Positions 16,784 to 24,900 of a stretch of DNA of 64,000 bases are shown piece by piece. How positions within the stretch are numbered: the first letter of the stretch is position 1; each line of letters opens with the position of its first letter. The stretch is from a virus. The notes under the pieces are model-generated. The model searched no databases, was not told where the DNA came from, and was given only the letters and a program-made list of their open reading frames with translations. The DNA is taken from positions 62,001 through 126,000 of IMG/VR virus record IMGVR_UViG_3300027287_000002; one strand, 5' to 3'. The translations under genes were made by a program, and so were the position numbers.

Positions 16784-17893
16784 TTATTTAAGATCTTGGA
16801 TTTTATATTTCACCAAACCTGTGTAGCCTACTTGATTTTCTGCATCAGGCAATTCCTTTTCTAAACTTAATGATTTCCCATAAGACATTAATGGTTCTAT
16901 CAATGGAATGTGCATAAACCAATCCACCTGCAAGGTTGTAGATACACTCGCTGTGTAAAAATAATCATCACCATTTTCATCATACACCTCTTCTGATTCA
17001 CCACCTAAACTCACTTCATTCATATTGATGCCTCTTGTAGCCAGCTGATCTTTTAATACTGCCCACATCCACACTGTTGTTCTATCAGCCAAATCTGCTT
17101 GCGAATGGACATCTCTTGCTATAATTTCTATTTCTACAGAAACATCCCATCTGCCACCATACTCTTTATAAATATCATCAGGTTCATCTAAAACAACAAT
17201 CGCTTGCTGATCACCACCTCTTAACCTGCGACCAAAATAAATTAAAACCCCGGGGATAATCTTATGATAGACTTGATCAGGTCTTACATATTTTGGCTCA
17301 ATCACACCTACCTGCAATTCTGTATATGTGATCTCTATATTTAAACCATTTAATAATTCATTAGCTAATTCTATCACATCACCATTTAAAGTATAGTCTA
17401 CACCTTCTACATATCGCATATATGATGGTTTCTCAATAATCCTTAAACTATTTTCCACAGGTGTACCTAACAATTGGATTTCTGTTGGACTAATAAACAC
17501 AGGTTCTGTTTCTTTTACTCTTTTATATTTAGTGATGTCTATACGATAAGTTTCATATTGATCTTCTATTTGAGTAATATCTAAAATATAAATACCTTCA
17601 TCTGCACGGAATTTTGGATTTTCTTTGACCCACTCAATAGATCCATATTGTAGCTTTTTTGTTTTAGCTAGATAAACATATCCTCTTACTGTTGTTAAGT
17701 AATTATCTGCACTCATCACTACATTATTTGCTCCACCTGTCTTAATCACCATGCCAAATTGTGGTCTTTGGTCAAAGCTATATTTACCTTGTATATTATT
17801 TGCCAATTCAGGATATCTAGGATGATCTGACCAATATTTTCTTAGTTCTTCTATCATGAGATTGCGAACTTCTAATGTTAAGTAATGAAACAT
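16784..17893 (-). CDS. Putative tail terminator/neck protein
   Basis: 369 residues (begins MFHYLTLEVRNLMIEELRKY). Mostly beta by pattern, with RWDVSVEIEIIARDVHSQ-like strands and no enzymatic motif. It has the look of virion connector proteins. AAAGGAG precedes the ATG. It lies between the zinc-ribbon gene and a likely gp10-type neck gene, upstream of the sheath. The assignment to tail completion is contextual. It could equally be another neck or baseplate-hub component. Confidence 0.6.
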   Translation of the reverse strand: MFHYLTLEVRNLMIEELRKYWSDHPRYPELANNIQGKYSFDQRPQFGMVIKTGGANNVVMSADNYLTTVRGYVYLAKTKKLQYGSIEWVKENPKFRADEGIYILDITQIEDQYETYRIDITKYKRVKETEPVFISPTEIQLLGTPVENSLRIIEKPSYMRYVEGVDYTLNGDVIELANELLNGLNIEITYTELQVGVIEPKYVRPDQVYHKIIPGVLIYFGRRLRGGDQQAIVVLDEPDDIYKEYGGRWDVSVEIEIIARDVHSQADLADRTTVWMWAVLKDQLATRGINMNEVSLGGESEEVYDENGDDYFYTASVSTTLQVDWFMHIPLIEPLMSYGKSLSLEKELPDAENQVGYTGLVKYKIQDLK

Positions 17894-17930
17894 TTCTTAT
17901 TTGCTCCTTTTAAAGATACTTTTAATAACT

Positions 17931-18515
17931 TCATCTATTATCTTGTCTACCATTTTTATTATTACTCCTTGTAGTCATTGCTTTAAATCTAGCTTGTTTT
18001 CTTTTAGCTTGTAGCATTATCTTTTTACGATCAAGCATTTCTTGACCTGTCATTTTCTCATAAGCTAGAATAGCAGTAGCTTGCATGACTGCACGATCTA
18101 TTGCTTTTTCTATCCAAGAGTATTTTACAATCGCTGGATGAATCCATGACTTATCTGTTACTAATGGTAGTGTTCTAAATTCTATTTCACCTTGTTTATT
18201 TTTTACAGGTATTGCTTGTCTTGGTCTATTTCTATCTGTCTTTAACCATGTCATTGGATATGCAGGCTTATTTTTTAAATGGTATTTGATATGTTGCCAT
18301 GTAGAATATAAAACTATATCACCATTCTCTTTTATTGTTGTACCGAATGAGTAAATAAATTCTTGTGTTTTAGGTACTGCATCAAATATTTGACCTGCTC
18401 TTTTTGCCTCTTCCCTTACTTCATTTAAGATCATTTCTGCAATAAATTTTATTTCTTTTTTAGTCTTGTCTTTTAAAGGCTGTCTAAAGACAAATTGCTT
18501 TTTTAATCTATCCAT
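17931..18515 (-). CDS. Head-tail joining/neck protein, HK97 gp10-like
   Basis: 194 residues. Segments resembling gp10-type minor tail/neck proteins: LYSTWQHIKYHLKNKPAYPM near residues 75-95, a WLKTDRN loop, then FRTLPLVTDKSWIHPAI and a C-terminal helix (SWIEKAIDRAVMQAT). The C-terminus is strongly basic (KRKQARFKAMTTRSNNK). AAGGA precedes the ATG. It is first in the minus-strand tail block. The role as a connector or tail-completion protein is inferred from pattern and position. Confidence 0.65.
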   Translation of the reverse strand: MDRLKKQFVFRQPLKDKTKKEIKFIAEMILNEVREEAKRAGQIFDAVPKTQEFIYSFGTTIKENGDIVLYSTWQHIKYHLKNKPAYPMTWLKTDRNRPRQAIPVKNKQGEIEFRTLPLVTDKSWIHPAIVKYSWIEKAIDRAVMQATAILAYEKMTGQEMLDRKKIMLQAKRKQARFKAMTTRSNNKNGRQDNR

Positions 18516-18563
18516 TTTCTCAATCCTTTTATATAAGCAATCCGATATAAAAGGATTATGACC

Positions 18564-18716
18564 TTATGGTTCAAAAGACTCTGCATCCCAATATGCTTCA
18601 TCTTCTGTACCATAACCTTCAAGTTCAATTTCATAGATGATGTGTCCATCTTCTGAAAAGGTTACGATTGCTGTCCAAGTGGTTTCATTTTGGTAGGTTT
18701 GAATATGCTTTTCCAT
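18564..18716 (-). CDS. Small hypothetical protein, 50 aa
   Basis: 50 residues (begins MEKHIQTYQNETTWTAIV), with acidic C-terminal residues. A longer in-frame reading upstream exists, but AAAAAGGA placed 9-10 nt before the ATG at 18716 and the promoter position define the short form. The central beta-hairpin-like segment (WTAIVTFSEDGHIIYEIE) suggests a compact beta fold. It is transcribed from the element at 18743-18782, divergent from the next plus-strand gene. Unknown function. Confidence 0.65.
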   Translation of the reverse strand: MEKHIQTYQNETTWTAIVTFSEDGHIIYEIELEGYGTEDEAYWDAESFEP

Positions 18717-18742
18717 ATTAAAAAATCCTTTTTGTTGTTGTT

Positions 18743-18782
18743 GTATATATGTAAACCAAAACCATATAAATTTATTGCATAT
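18743..18782 (-). promoter_or_regulatory. Variant TTGCAA-class promoter, copy 4
   Basis: Minus-strand ATGCAATAAA, spacer 17, GGTTTACATATATAC. This is a degenerate match to the common element, with the same spacing. The leader is ACAACAACAAAAAGGA. Read on the plus strand, TTGCAT and TGTTT at similar spacing point toward the divergent gene at 18838, so this short gap may serve both directions. Confidence 0.5.
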
Positions 18783-18837
18783 TGATAATCTTTTTATATG
18801 TTTTTTTATTTTGATTATAAACAAAAGGATAAACATT

Positions 18838-19656
18838 ATGTTTAATTATAAACTATCATTCATTCGTTCTCGTCTTGCTAATTTAAAGAAAGCAAATACG
18901 ATTAGACCATTTTTTATTGATAACTCTTTTGGTAGATCCTATAGAGATGATTCAAGAAGTCTTTTGCCATCTGTACCTTTAGGTACAACATGGGGTAATC
19001 TTTTTTGGACTTTGGAAGATCTACTTGAAGCTAAGAATATTCGTAATGTTGAAGTAGTGGAATTTGATCCAACTCAGACAGGTGATTTAAGAAAATTTTC
19101 TATCTCAGCTGAATTAGGTTTATATGTTTCACCTACAGAAGAGGGTAGAAGATTAAGAGGTTTTGAGCGAGTAACATATAACTGTCCACCAAGTAAATGT
19201 GTTTGGATTGATGGCAAACCTAAAATTACTGCACACTTAAAAAATTTCTTTTTAAAATACTTTAAAGAGCTTGTTTTTATGCCTAGAAAAAATTCCTCTC
19301 AAATACCTACTTGCACCATTACTAATTATAGAGATGCTACTTTTGAAGTAGTTGAAGATCCTAATTTTCATATGGTTGGTGTTGCCATGAAAATTACAAT
19401 GGACATTGTGGCTGATTTTTCAGGAATTAGAGAATCTTTCACACCTGCATCAGATGATGAAAAACAGTTAAATGTTAGAGAATTACAATTGTTAAGCGAT
19501 AAAGAGTTTGATGCTGTGTTGGAAGATTTTAAAAGAAATCCACCTAAAAATATTTCTAAGAAAACTAGAAATTTCTTTATGCTTGTAAGAGAATACAAAA
19601 ATAGATATCCAAATATTAGAGATGTTGAGTTCTTGGTTAGACCATACCTTTCCTAA
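18838..19656 (+). CDS. Leader-bearing hypothetical protein, 272 aa
   Basis: AAAAGGA lies eight nt before the ATG at 18838. An upstream in-frame extension has no ribosome site and is rejected. The N-terminus MFNYKLSFIRSRLANLKKAN is basic and acid-free, like other leaders in the window. The body is alpha/beta with PPSKCVWIDGKPK near residue 120 and a charged C-terminal helix. I recognise no family. It is a single-gene plus-strand unit between minus-strand genes, which suggests its own late-type promoter. Confidence 0.75.
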   Translation: MFNYKLSFIRSRLANLKKANTIRPFFIDNSFGRSYRDDSRSLLPSVPLGTTWGNLFWTLEDLLEAKNIRNVEVVEFDPTQTGDLRKFSISAELGLYVSPTEEGRRLRGFERVTYNCPPSKCVWIDGKPKITAHLKNFFLKYFKELVFMPRKNSSQIPTCTITNYRDATFEVVEDPNFHMVGVAMKITMDIVADFSGIRESFTPASDDEKQLNVRELQLLSDKEFDAVLEDFKRNPPKNISKKTRNFFMLVREYKNRYPNIRDVEFLVRPYLS

Positions 19657-19663
19657 ACTAAAT

Positions 19664-19984
19664 TTACATTTCTCTTCTGATCCATCTTAAGATGCTTTCC
19701 ATTTCACTCATCAATAAATCTTCATTTTCTTCATCACTGCGAATATCCCATTTTTCAACTTGTTGTGTTGTTGTTTCAATATAATCATCTGCATCATCAT
19801 CCCAATCTTCAACTGTGTTTGTGATTTCCACATAGACAGTTTCTTCATGTCTGTTATATTCTACAGAACAGTGACTTTGACTACCATCAACATCAAATGA
19901 TGTTGAGTTATGTTCTGATAGAGAATACATCATGCCAAGTTGCCATGATAACCATTCCATTGCTTTAATAAGTTCGCTACTCAT
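19664..19984 (-). CDS. Hypothetical acidic protein, 106 aa
   Basis: Begins MSSELIKAMEWLSWQLGMMY; very acidic (EDWDDDADDYIETT near residue 65). AAAGGA with 8-nt spacing supports the ATG at 19984 over an upstream TTG-type extension. It is transcribed from the promoter at 20029-20072. The highly negative charge recalls DNA-mimic inhibitors of host DNA-binding proteins, but charge alone does not prove that. Confidence 0.7.
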   Translation of the reverse strand: MSSELIKAMEWLSWQLGMMYSLSEHNSTSFDVDGSQSHCSVEYNRHEETVYVEITNTVEDWDDDADDYIETTTQQVEKWDIRSDEENEDLLMSEMESILRWIRREM

Positions 19985-20028
19985 TTGCTTTTTCCTTTTT
20001 TTAAAGTGTTTTGTAATCAATCATTTCT

Positions 20029-20072
20029 TACATATATATAACACTTGTCTATTAGCTTTCATTGCAAGTTCA
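20029..20072 (-). promoter_or_regulatory. Phage promoter element (TTGCAA class), copy 5
   Basis: Minus-strand TTGAACTTGCAATGAAA, spacer, AAGTGTTATATATATGTA. The TGTTATATA form is shared with the plus-strand copy at 50181. It lies about 45 nt upstream of the acidic 106-residue gene. Confidence 0.7.
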
Positions 20073-20134
20073 ATAAGCTATTTATAAAAATGTTTTAATA
20101 GAAAAACATTCTTAAACACAAAGGATTATATATC

Positions 20135-20629
20135 ATGTTAAGAAGAAATAAACTTGCATCTCTTAAAGTTCGCTTGGCTAGTTTAAATACCAAAAAAGCA
20201 TATTGGGGTGATGATGATGATGATGATGTTGGTGCTTTTTTTATTATGCCACATCTTGAAATGATCCATAAACACCTTGAACATTTTGTAGAAAGATATG
20301 CTCATGATCGATATCGTTATCATAGAGCATATCCTTCAGGTACATTTGATGTTATTGTATATGATGAACACACAGGTGAACACAACAAAGAATTAGTAAC
20401 AGTAAAATTCCATCTTTCCCAAAAAGAAGAAGATGAAATTTTAATTCAGTACTCTGCTTATATTGATGATGGTCAATTCAATTTTGACGATAGTTTAGAA
20501 GCTGATGATGTTGTTAGAGAATCAGAAGGTCCCATCCAAATTGCTATTCATGAAAGTATAGAACATTTTGTAGAATATACACTTGATCATTGGCTACATC
20601 AATTTCATTTGACTGTGCATGAAGATTAA
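20135..20629 (+). CDS. Leader-bearing hypothetical protein, 164 aa
   Basis: The N-terminus MLRRNKLASLKVRLASLNTK is basic and followed by a run of six Asp (GDDDDDDVG). The body is rich in His and acidic residues (HLEMIHKHLEHFVERYAHDR) and may bind metal. AAAGGA lies 10 nt before the ATG. The LAS repeats in the leader match those of the proteins near 52.5 kb. It is a single-gene plus-strand unit. No family was recognised; a packaged virion protein is a reasonable guess. Confidence 0.72.
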   Translation: MLRRNKLASLKVRLASLNTKKAYWGDDDDDDVGAFFIMPHLEMIHKHLEHFVERYAHDRYRYHRAYPSGTFDVIVYDEHTGEHNKELVTVKFHLSQKEEDEILIQYSAYIDDGQFNFDDSLEADDVVRESEGPIQIAIHESIEHFVEYTLDHWLHQFHLTVHED

Positions 20630-20631
20630 TC

Positions 20632-21999
20632 TCATCCTCCATGATTGTGATTTTCCCATACTGCTGTCCTGCCTCTTAATTCATGATTTGCAGATACACT
20701 ATCTTTCTCACTCATCATTGGTATCGCTGAATCAGGCTGTGTTGAATATGGTGCATCATTTCTAGCTGAATATGTATCTCTAATTGTTTGATATGTGTAT
20801 TTTGTCTTATGCCATAACACAGGCACACCATCCATAGGTACTGAATATCTAATATCTGCTGGCTCAAAATATCCCAAATTAAAATGCTGTTGTAATACAT
20901 TTCCTCTTGCATTTGGTCTTCTTACCGGTCCTATTGAATACCTGTCATTATTTTGCTTAACTATAAAATCCCTTTGAGATACAATAGGTGAGGGTCCAAT
21001 ATACACTTCATATGAATGCTCTTTTTTCCTACCTTGAGTTGCTTGACTTATTCTTCTTTCTGCATCATCAGGTGCAACAATAATATCATAGGGTCCATCA
21101 TATCCACCTATTAATCCTGTGCCAAAGCACCTAATACATCTTGAATCAGGTTGCTTTCCATATTCTAATGTAAACCTATTAAATGCTCCACACTCGCATG
21201 GCTGTCCTACTACTTTCTTTAAGAATAATCTTACTCGTTCACCACCTTGCTCTAATGCCCATTGATTTCTTCTCACACCTTCCCTCCACATCCAATCTAC
21301 TTTCTCAATCTCAATATCACTAAATGGCTGTGTATAATCTAATGGACTTTCATGCAATGCACTTGTTAATGGATCTTCTGCCACTGTTGTTACTCTATAA
21401 TATGTCTTTTTATCTATAATAGAACTAATTATGCCTTCAGGTAAATAAGATAAATAAGAACAAGTAACAACACTTGTATTCGGATCAAAGGCAAGCTGGA
21501 TGTCATTCATTAAAGTAATAACATTTGTGGTTGCACCTTGTCTTAATACAATATCACCTGTTTGACCAAAGACACTAGCAGGATATGCTACTTGTCCATC
21601 TATTTTAACAACCACATCTCTATATGAAGTAGAAGGCTCAATCGCACTGCCTATTCTAGCTATTGGTCTAGCTGTTCTAAAACGATATGAACCATCTGCA
21701 TTACTGCCTTTGCTTATCCAATTTGTAATCACTTCATCATAGATCATTTCTGTGATATTTGTATCTCTATAAAAGGTAGCAGATATAGGCTGTTGATTTA
21801 TTCTTTGGTAAGGTCCCCGATCTGATGTATTTGATCTATATATATTAACACCACGAATGATCCAGCCTTCATTTTCATGAATGAAAGAAGGACTATCCCA
21901 TCTTAAATCTATTGCACCTTTAAGAAAAGGTGAATTAGCTGATGTGTTTCTAGGTGGCATAGGATAAGGTGATCTTGAATATTCCCAACCTGCTGGCAT
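20632..21999 (-). CDS. Conserved virion neck/adaptor protein with zinc motif
   Basis: 455 residues. Residues 240-360 hold a conserved block (RNQWALEQGGERVRLFLKK, then C-E-C...C-I-R-C-F-G-T-G, then GPSPIVSQRDFIVKQ and IGPVRRPNARGN) that I associate with neck or structural proteins of large myoviruses. The four cysteines probably hold zinc. An Ig-like segment (DVVVKIDGQVAYPASV near residue 125) resembles units in the sheath. It ends at 20632, two nt from the stop of the convergent plus-strand gene. Function is structural; the exact position in the virion is uncertain. Confidence 0.72.
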   Translation of the reverse strand: MPAGWEYSRSPYPMPPRNTSANSPFLKGAIDLRWDSPSFIHENEGWIIRGVNIYRSNTSDRGPYQRINQQPISATFYRDTNITEMIYDEVITNWISKGSNADGSYRFRTARPIARIGSAIEPSTSYRDVVVKIDGQVAYPASVFGQTGDIVLRQGATTNVITLMNDIQLAFDPNTSVVTCSYLSYLPEGIISSIIDKKTYYRVTTVAEDPLTSALHESPLDYTQPFSDIEIEKVDWMWREGVRRNQWALEQGGERVRLFLKKVVGQPCECGAFNRFTLEYGKQPDSRCIRCFGTGLIGGYDGPYDIIVAPDDAERRISQATQGRKKEHSYEVYIGPSPIVSQRDFIVKQNNDRYSIGPVRRPNARGNVLQQHFNLGYFEPADIRYSVPMDGVPVLWHKTKYTYQTIRDTYSARNDAPYSTQPDSAIPMMSEKDSVSANHELRGRTAVWENHNHGG

Positions 22000-22050
22000 G
22001 ATATGTATCCTTTATTTAGAGCATATATAAAGGATTTAGATATAAATATT

Positions 22051-22476
22051 TTATTCGTTAGCCATCTCAAATAAGATTTGATCTGCAAGACCATCTTCTA
22101 AGGTTTTTTGTTTTAAGACAAGCTGTCTATATAAGACATCAAAGATGTAGTGTTTATTGTAAGAGATGTCTTGTTTTCCTAATAAGTTTTTTCTTAATTC
22201 AGATAGAAAAATAAAACACCATGATTGAAATGTACTAGGTGTATCAAGATTTGACTGCATCAAATCTGTTATTGTATAAAAGTTAAGTTCTATTGTGATC
22301 TGTGGTGGATGAAAGACACGATTTAAAAGGTATTCAAATAAATGAATTTCAGTTTGATCTAAAAACTTGCCTGCTAGAACACGATTTAATAAATGCTCAA
22401 CTTTATTTTTAGTCCATATAGAAGTACTGCATATCAAAATAGATTTTGCATTATTGATAAAGGACTGTATATCCAT
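22051..22476 (-). CDS. Helical repeat protein, paralog of upstream gene
   Basis: 141 residues, start ATG at 22476, one nt after the stop of its paralog. The shared pattern is FxNNAKxL...W-T-K, then a VLAGKFLDQTEIHLFEYLL helix and PP near residue 57. The second half is diverged. It looks like an all-helical two-repeat protein. No catalytic motif is present. The close pairing and similarity indicate duplication. Confidence 0.72.
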   Translation of the reverse strand: MDIQSFINNAKSILICSTSIWTKNKVEHLLNRVLAGKFLDQTEIHLFEYLLNRVFHPPQITIELNFYTITDLMQSNLDTPSTFQSWCFIFLSELRKNLLGKQDISYNKHYIFDVLYRQLVLKQKTLEDGLADQILFEMANE

Positions 22477-22477
22477 A

Positions 22478-22915
22478 TTAATTTATATCATCCAAAGAAA
22501 CCCAAGATTCAAAATCAATACCTTCAACATCTTCATCCTGTTCTACTTTTTTAGGTTTAATTTTCAAAACTAATCTGTCATATTTGCTTTGAAAACAATC
22601 TTTTTGTTTTTCTGTTAATGCTTTGCCTGCTTTCATTTGTTTTTCTAAACTTTCTAAGAAACCTAATAACCATTCGGATTTGGTCTTTTTTCTTAAAGTT
22701 TCAAGTTTAGTAACAAATTCAGGATCAATCTCTACAGGTGCAGGTGGATTTAAGACTGCATCTAATTTTGCATTAAAAATAGTCATTTGTTTTTCAGATA
22801 ATGTTCTACCTGAGTTCACTTGCTCAATAAGAGAACTTACGAAACCTTTAGTCCATTCATCTGTGGTGATCATGATTAATGCTTTTGCATTGTTTAAAAA
22901 GGCTTGGTCTGCCAT
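22478..22915 (-). CDS. Two-repeat helical protein (LTEKQ type)
   Basis: 145 residues with two internal copies of a helical unit of about 45 residues: D-E-W-T-K-G-F-V-S-S-L...G-R-T-L-S-E-K-Q near 18-45, and S-E-W-L-L-G-F-L-E-S-L...G-K-A-L-T-E-K-Q near 78-105. An acidic tail ends the protein. Units of this kind (W..F..S....Q...G..L(S/T).KQ) recur in phage replication and accessory proteins, but I cannot give a function. AGGAG precedes the ATG and the promoter at 22942 drives it together with its paralog. Confidence 0.75.
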   Translation of the reverse strand: MADQAFLNNAKALIMITTDEWTKGFVSSLIEQVNSGRTLSEKQMTIFNAKLDAVLNPPAPVEIDPEFVTKLETLRKKTKSEWLLGFLESLEKQMKAGKALTEKQKDCFQSKYDRLVLKIKPKKVEQDEDVEGIDFESWVSLDDIN

Positions 22916-22941
22916 TTTTTTACTCCTATGGTTGGTTTGTT

Positions 22942-22984
22942 GATACTACCTAAACACTTGCTCTAAAGGTTTATTGCAAGTTCA
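22942..22984 (-). promoter_or_regulatory. Phage promoter element (TTGCAA class), copy 6
   Basis: Minus-strand GTGAACTTGCAATAAA, spacer, AAGTGTTTAGGTAGTAT, then ATCAACAAACCAACC and AGGAG. It begins about 8 nt after the stop of the preceding 46-residue gene. Confidence 0.75.
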
Positions 22985-22991
22985 CTTATAT

Positions 22992-23132
22992 TTATTGGTG
23001 CTTTAAAAGTTTTGTCTTTAAAGCAGTCAAGGTTTTTATGCTGAGTTTGTTTTTAACTAGAACCAATTCAACTTCCATTCGGATTTGAGAATTTTTACAA
23101 GTATATAACAAACGATATACTTCGTTTAACAT
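22992..23132 (-). CDS. Small hypothetical protein, 46 aa
   Basis: A short frame found by reading the gap: begins MLNEVYRLLYTCKNSQ and ends KTKLLKHQ. Its ATG overlaps the TAA of the upstream gene (TAATG), with AAAGGA 6 nt before it in the last codons of that gene. The stop falls just before the promoter for the helical pair. Basic and helical. Overlap, ribosome site and exact fit into the gap support a real gene; function unknown. Confidence 0.6.
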   Translation of the reverse strand: MLNEVYRLLYTCKNSQIRMEVELVLVKNKLSIKTLTALKTKLLKHQ

Positions 23133-23422
23133 TACCATCCCTTCTTGCTCAACAAAAATTTGAGTTTTGGTTTTACTGAATCAGGATCAGTCTGGTCAAT
23201 GTAGAAAGTCCTAGACTTTGTAAAGTCACCATTTATTTGAATGACTTGCACAAGGATATAGGTTTTACCTTTTTGGATTTGTTTCATCCCATGTATGTGG
23301 ATTTTGGTATTAACATCCAAGTGAATGTCAATACTGCCATTCTGCAAAATATCAGATTTGATATCTGCATAGACAGAAGAAAGAGTAGAGATGATGGATT
23401 GATTTAAAATTTGAGTTAACAT
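23132..23422 (-). CDS. Hypothetical protein, 96 aa
   Basis: Begins MLTQILNQSIISTL. The beta-rich body (SIDIHLDVNTKIHIHGMKQI) ends KPKLKFLLSKKGW. AAGGAG lies 8 nt before the ATG. It is second in a three-gene minus-strand unit (97-, 96- and 46-residue proteins). It shares general form with the 97-residue gene before it: initial helix 'ILNQSIIST' versus 'TLNQIISTK', central strands, and a terminal LL-x-K-K/N. The two may be distant paralogs. Confidence 0.72.
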   Translation of the reverse strand: MLTQILNQSIISTLSSVYADIKSDILQNGSIDIHLDVNTKIHIHGMKQIQKGKTYILVQVIQINGDFTKSRTFYIDQTDPDSVKPKLKFLLSKKGW

Positions 23423-23433
23423 AGTAATACTCC

Positions 23434-23727
23434 TTATTTGATGTTTTTTGGTAAAAGTTTGGTGATGACTTTTTGACTATCTTCTGATTTGCAGGACTCA
23501 AATCTATCTTCGATTTGAATGCCATCTTTATCATAGATAGATAAAGTAAAGGTGCAGATTGCTTTATTTACAGGTGTTCTGTAAATAAGATTTACTCTTG
23601 TTTGGTCTTTGTGTTTACCTGTGTACTCACAAGTAAAGATATAACCATCGAAACTACACACGGATGTGATTTCGAGGTTGCTGTATTTAGTAGAGATGAT
23701 TTGGTTTAGTGTAGAAAAGTGGATCAT
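23434..23727 (-). CDS. Hypothetical protein, 97 aa
   Basis: Begins MIHFSTLNQIISTKYSN; central beta strands (YIFTCEYTGKH, CTFTLSIYDKDG); ends VITKLLPKNIK. AAAGGA lies 7-8 nt before the ATG. It is the first gene of its unit, behind the promoter at 23752. Possibly a distant paralog of the following 96-residue protein. Function unknown; candidate early gene by promoter class. Confidence 0.72.
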   Translation of the reverse strand: MIHFSTLNQIISTKYSNLEITSVCSFDGYIFTCEYTGKHKDQTRVNLIYRTPVNKAICTFTLSIYDKDGIQIEDRFESCKSEDSQKVITKLLPKNIK

Positions 23728-23751
23728 TTTTTTATCCTTTGGTTTGTTGTT

Positions 23752-23793
23752 GTACTAGATAAACACTTAAGATTAAAACTTATTGCAAGTTCA
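23752..23793 (-). promoter_or_regulatory. Phage promoter element (TTGCAA class), copy 7
   Basis: Minus-strand ATGAACTTGCAATAAG, spacer, AAGTGTTTATCTAGTA, then CAACAACAAACC and AAAGGA. This is a near-consensus copy, about 25 nt upstream of the 97-residue gene. The same gap also holds the start of the large plus-strand baseplate operon. Confidence 0.75.
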
Positions 23794-23858
23794 TTAAATT
23801 TTTTATTTTAAATATAAATGTTCTTTGTAGCTAAACTTATTATGTGAAAGGCATACAG

Positions 23859-24887
23859 ATGAGTAAAGACATTCATGTTTCACACCAATGTCCACATTAC
23901 ATTAGGTTTGAATCCTATACTTTAGATAATATCACTGATGTTGTCACTAGATCACCTATCAATGGTTCTAGTCTTTTTACCATCACTAAAAATAATATTA
24001 CCATAAACCAAGAAGGTCTTTACTCACCTGCTGAAATTATCTTCCCTGCTAATGCTCCATATAAAATCCTAAATCCTAACTACACTTTTGTTTATCAAAA
24101 TGTATCTTATCCTGTGAAATTTGATACAGGTCTTTTATCTGCATCTCAAATCCAAAACACTCTTATTAAATACCTGCCTATGAATAAAGTAGAAGTCAAT
24201 CTTGTAAACCAATCTATTCAGATAAAAGATAAATCCACAGGTCTATCTTCAAGACTAGAAATACAAGGTGATTTAAATAAGTTTGGATTTACTTATGAGA
24301 AATTTAAAGCACAAGGTAAACAAGTGCATACAGGCTGGAAACTTTTTAAAAGAGATGATGGCTTAGGCTATTTCATTCGCTTTAATGAAAATGTAAAAGG
24401 TAATTATCTTATTTCATACACTACAGAAAAGAATTATTGTAATCGATGTGCAAGCACAGGCATTGAAAATGATTTAAGATTTAATGAGTATGGTGAAATT
24501 AAACAAGTGGAAAAACACGATCTACTTTATCAGCAGGTTGCCAAAGTTTGCCTTACTAAAATTAATACTAATCCTCAACACTCTTGGTATGGTACTAATG
24601 CTTTTGATTTTGTAGGTGCTAAACAAGGCAACCTAGCTAAACTTAGCATTCAAGAATCTGTAAGACAAGCACTCAATCAGCATATCAATATTCAAAATCA
24701 AGTTGGTAAAATACAAAAGCTATCTTTAGAAGAACAAATTGCATCTGTTCGGAAAATTGATGTGCAACAAGTTCCTAATACTAATAATGCCTACCTTGTT
24801 GATATTGGTCTTGTTAGCAGAGCAAATACACCTGTTAATCTTAACATTGTGTTTGCAGTCCCCGGCTCTATTGACTTAACAAATTGA
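23859..24887 (+). CDS. Baseplate wedge protein, gp25-like C-terminus
   Basis: 342 residues, ATG at 23859 with AAAGG seven nt upstream (an in-frame GTG upstream is rejected). Residues 1-180 are beta-rich. A C-N-R-C-x-x-T-G motif follows near residue 193, then a gp25-like region (DLLYQQVAKVCLTKI, WYGTNAFDFVGAK, IQESVRQALNQHIN, terminal VNLNIVFAVPGSI). It is first in the plus-strand baseplate operon, directly before the J-like gene, the order expected for gp25-gp6-type baseplates. Confidence 0.78.
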   Translation: MSKDIHVSHQCPHYIRFESYTLDNITDVVTRSPINGSSLFTITKNNITINQEGLYSPAEIIFPANAPYKILNPNYTFVYQNVSYPVKFDTGLLSASQIQNTLIKYLPMNKVEVNLVNQSIQIKDKSTGLSSRLEIQGDLNKFGFTYEKFKAQGKQVHTGWKLFKRDDGLGYFIRFNENVKGNYLISYTTEKNYCNRCASTGIENDLRFNEYGEIKQVEKHDLLYQQVAKVCLTKINTNPQHSWYGTNAFDFVGAKQGNLAKLSIQESVRQALNQHINIQNQVGKIQKLSLEEQIASVRKIDVQQVPNTNNAYLVDIGLVSRANTPVNLNIVFAVPGSIDLTN

Positions 24888-24900
24888 AAGATAAAATAAA

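Noticed and set aside
18775-18837. N-terminal extension of the 272-residue gene (hydrophobic start)
   Set aside because: It would look like a signal peptide, but it runs through promoter sequence and has no ribosome site. The ATG at 18838 has AAAAGGA.
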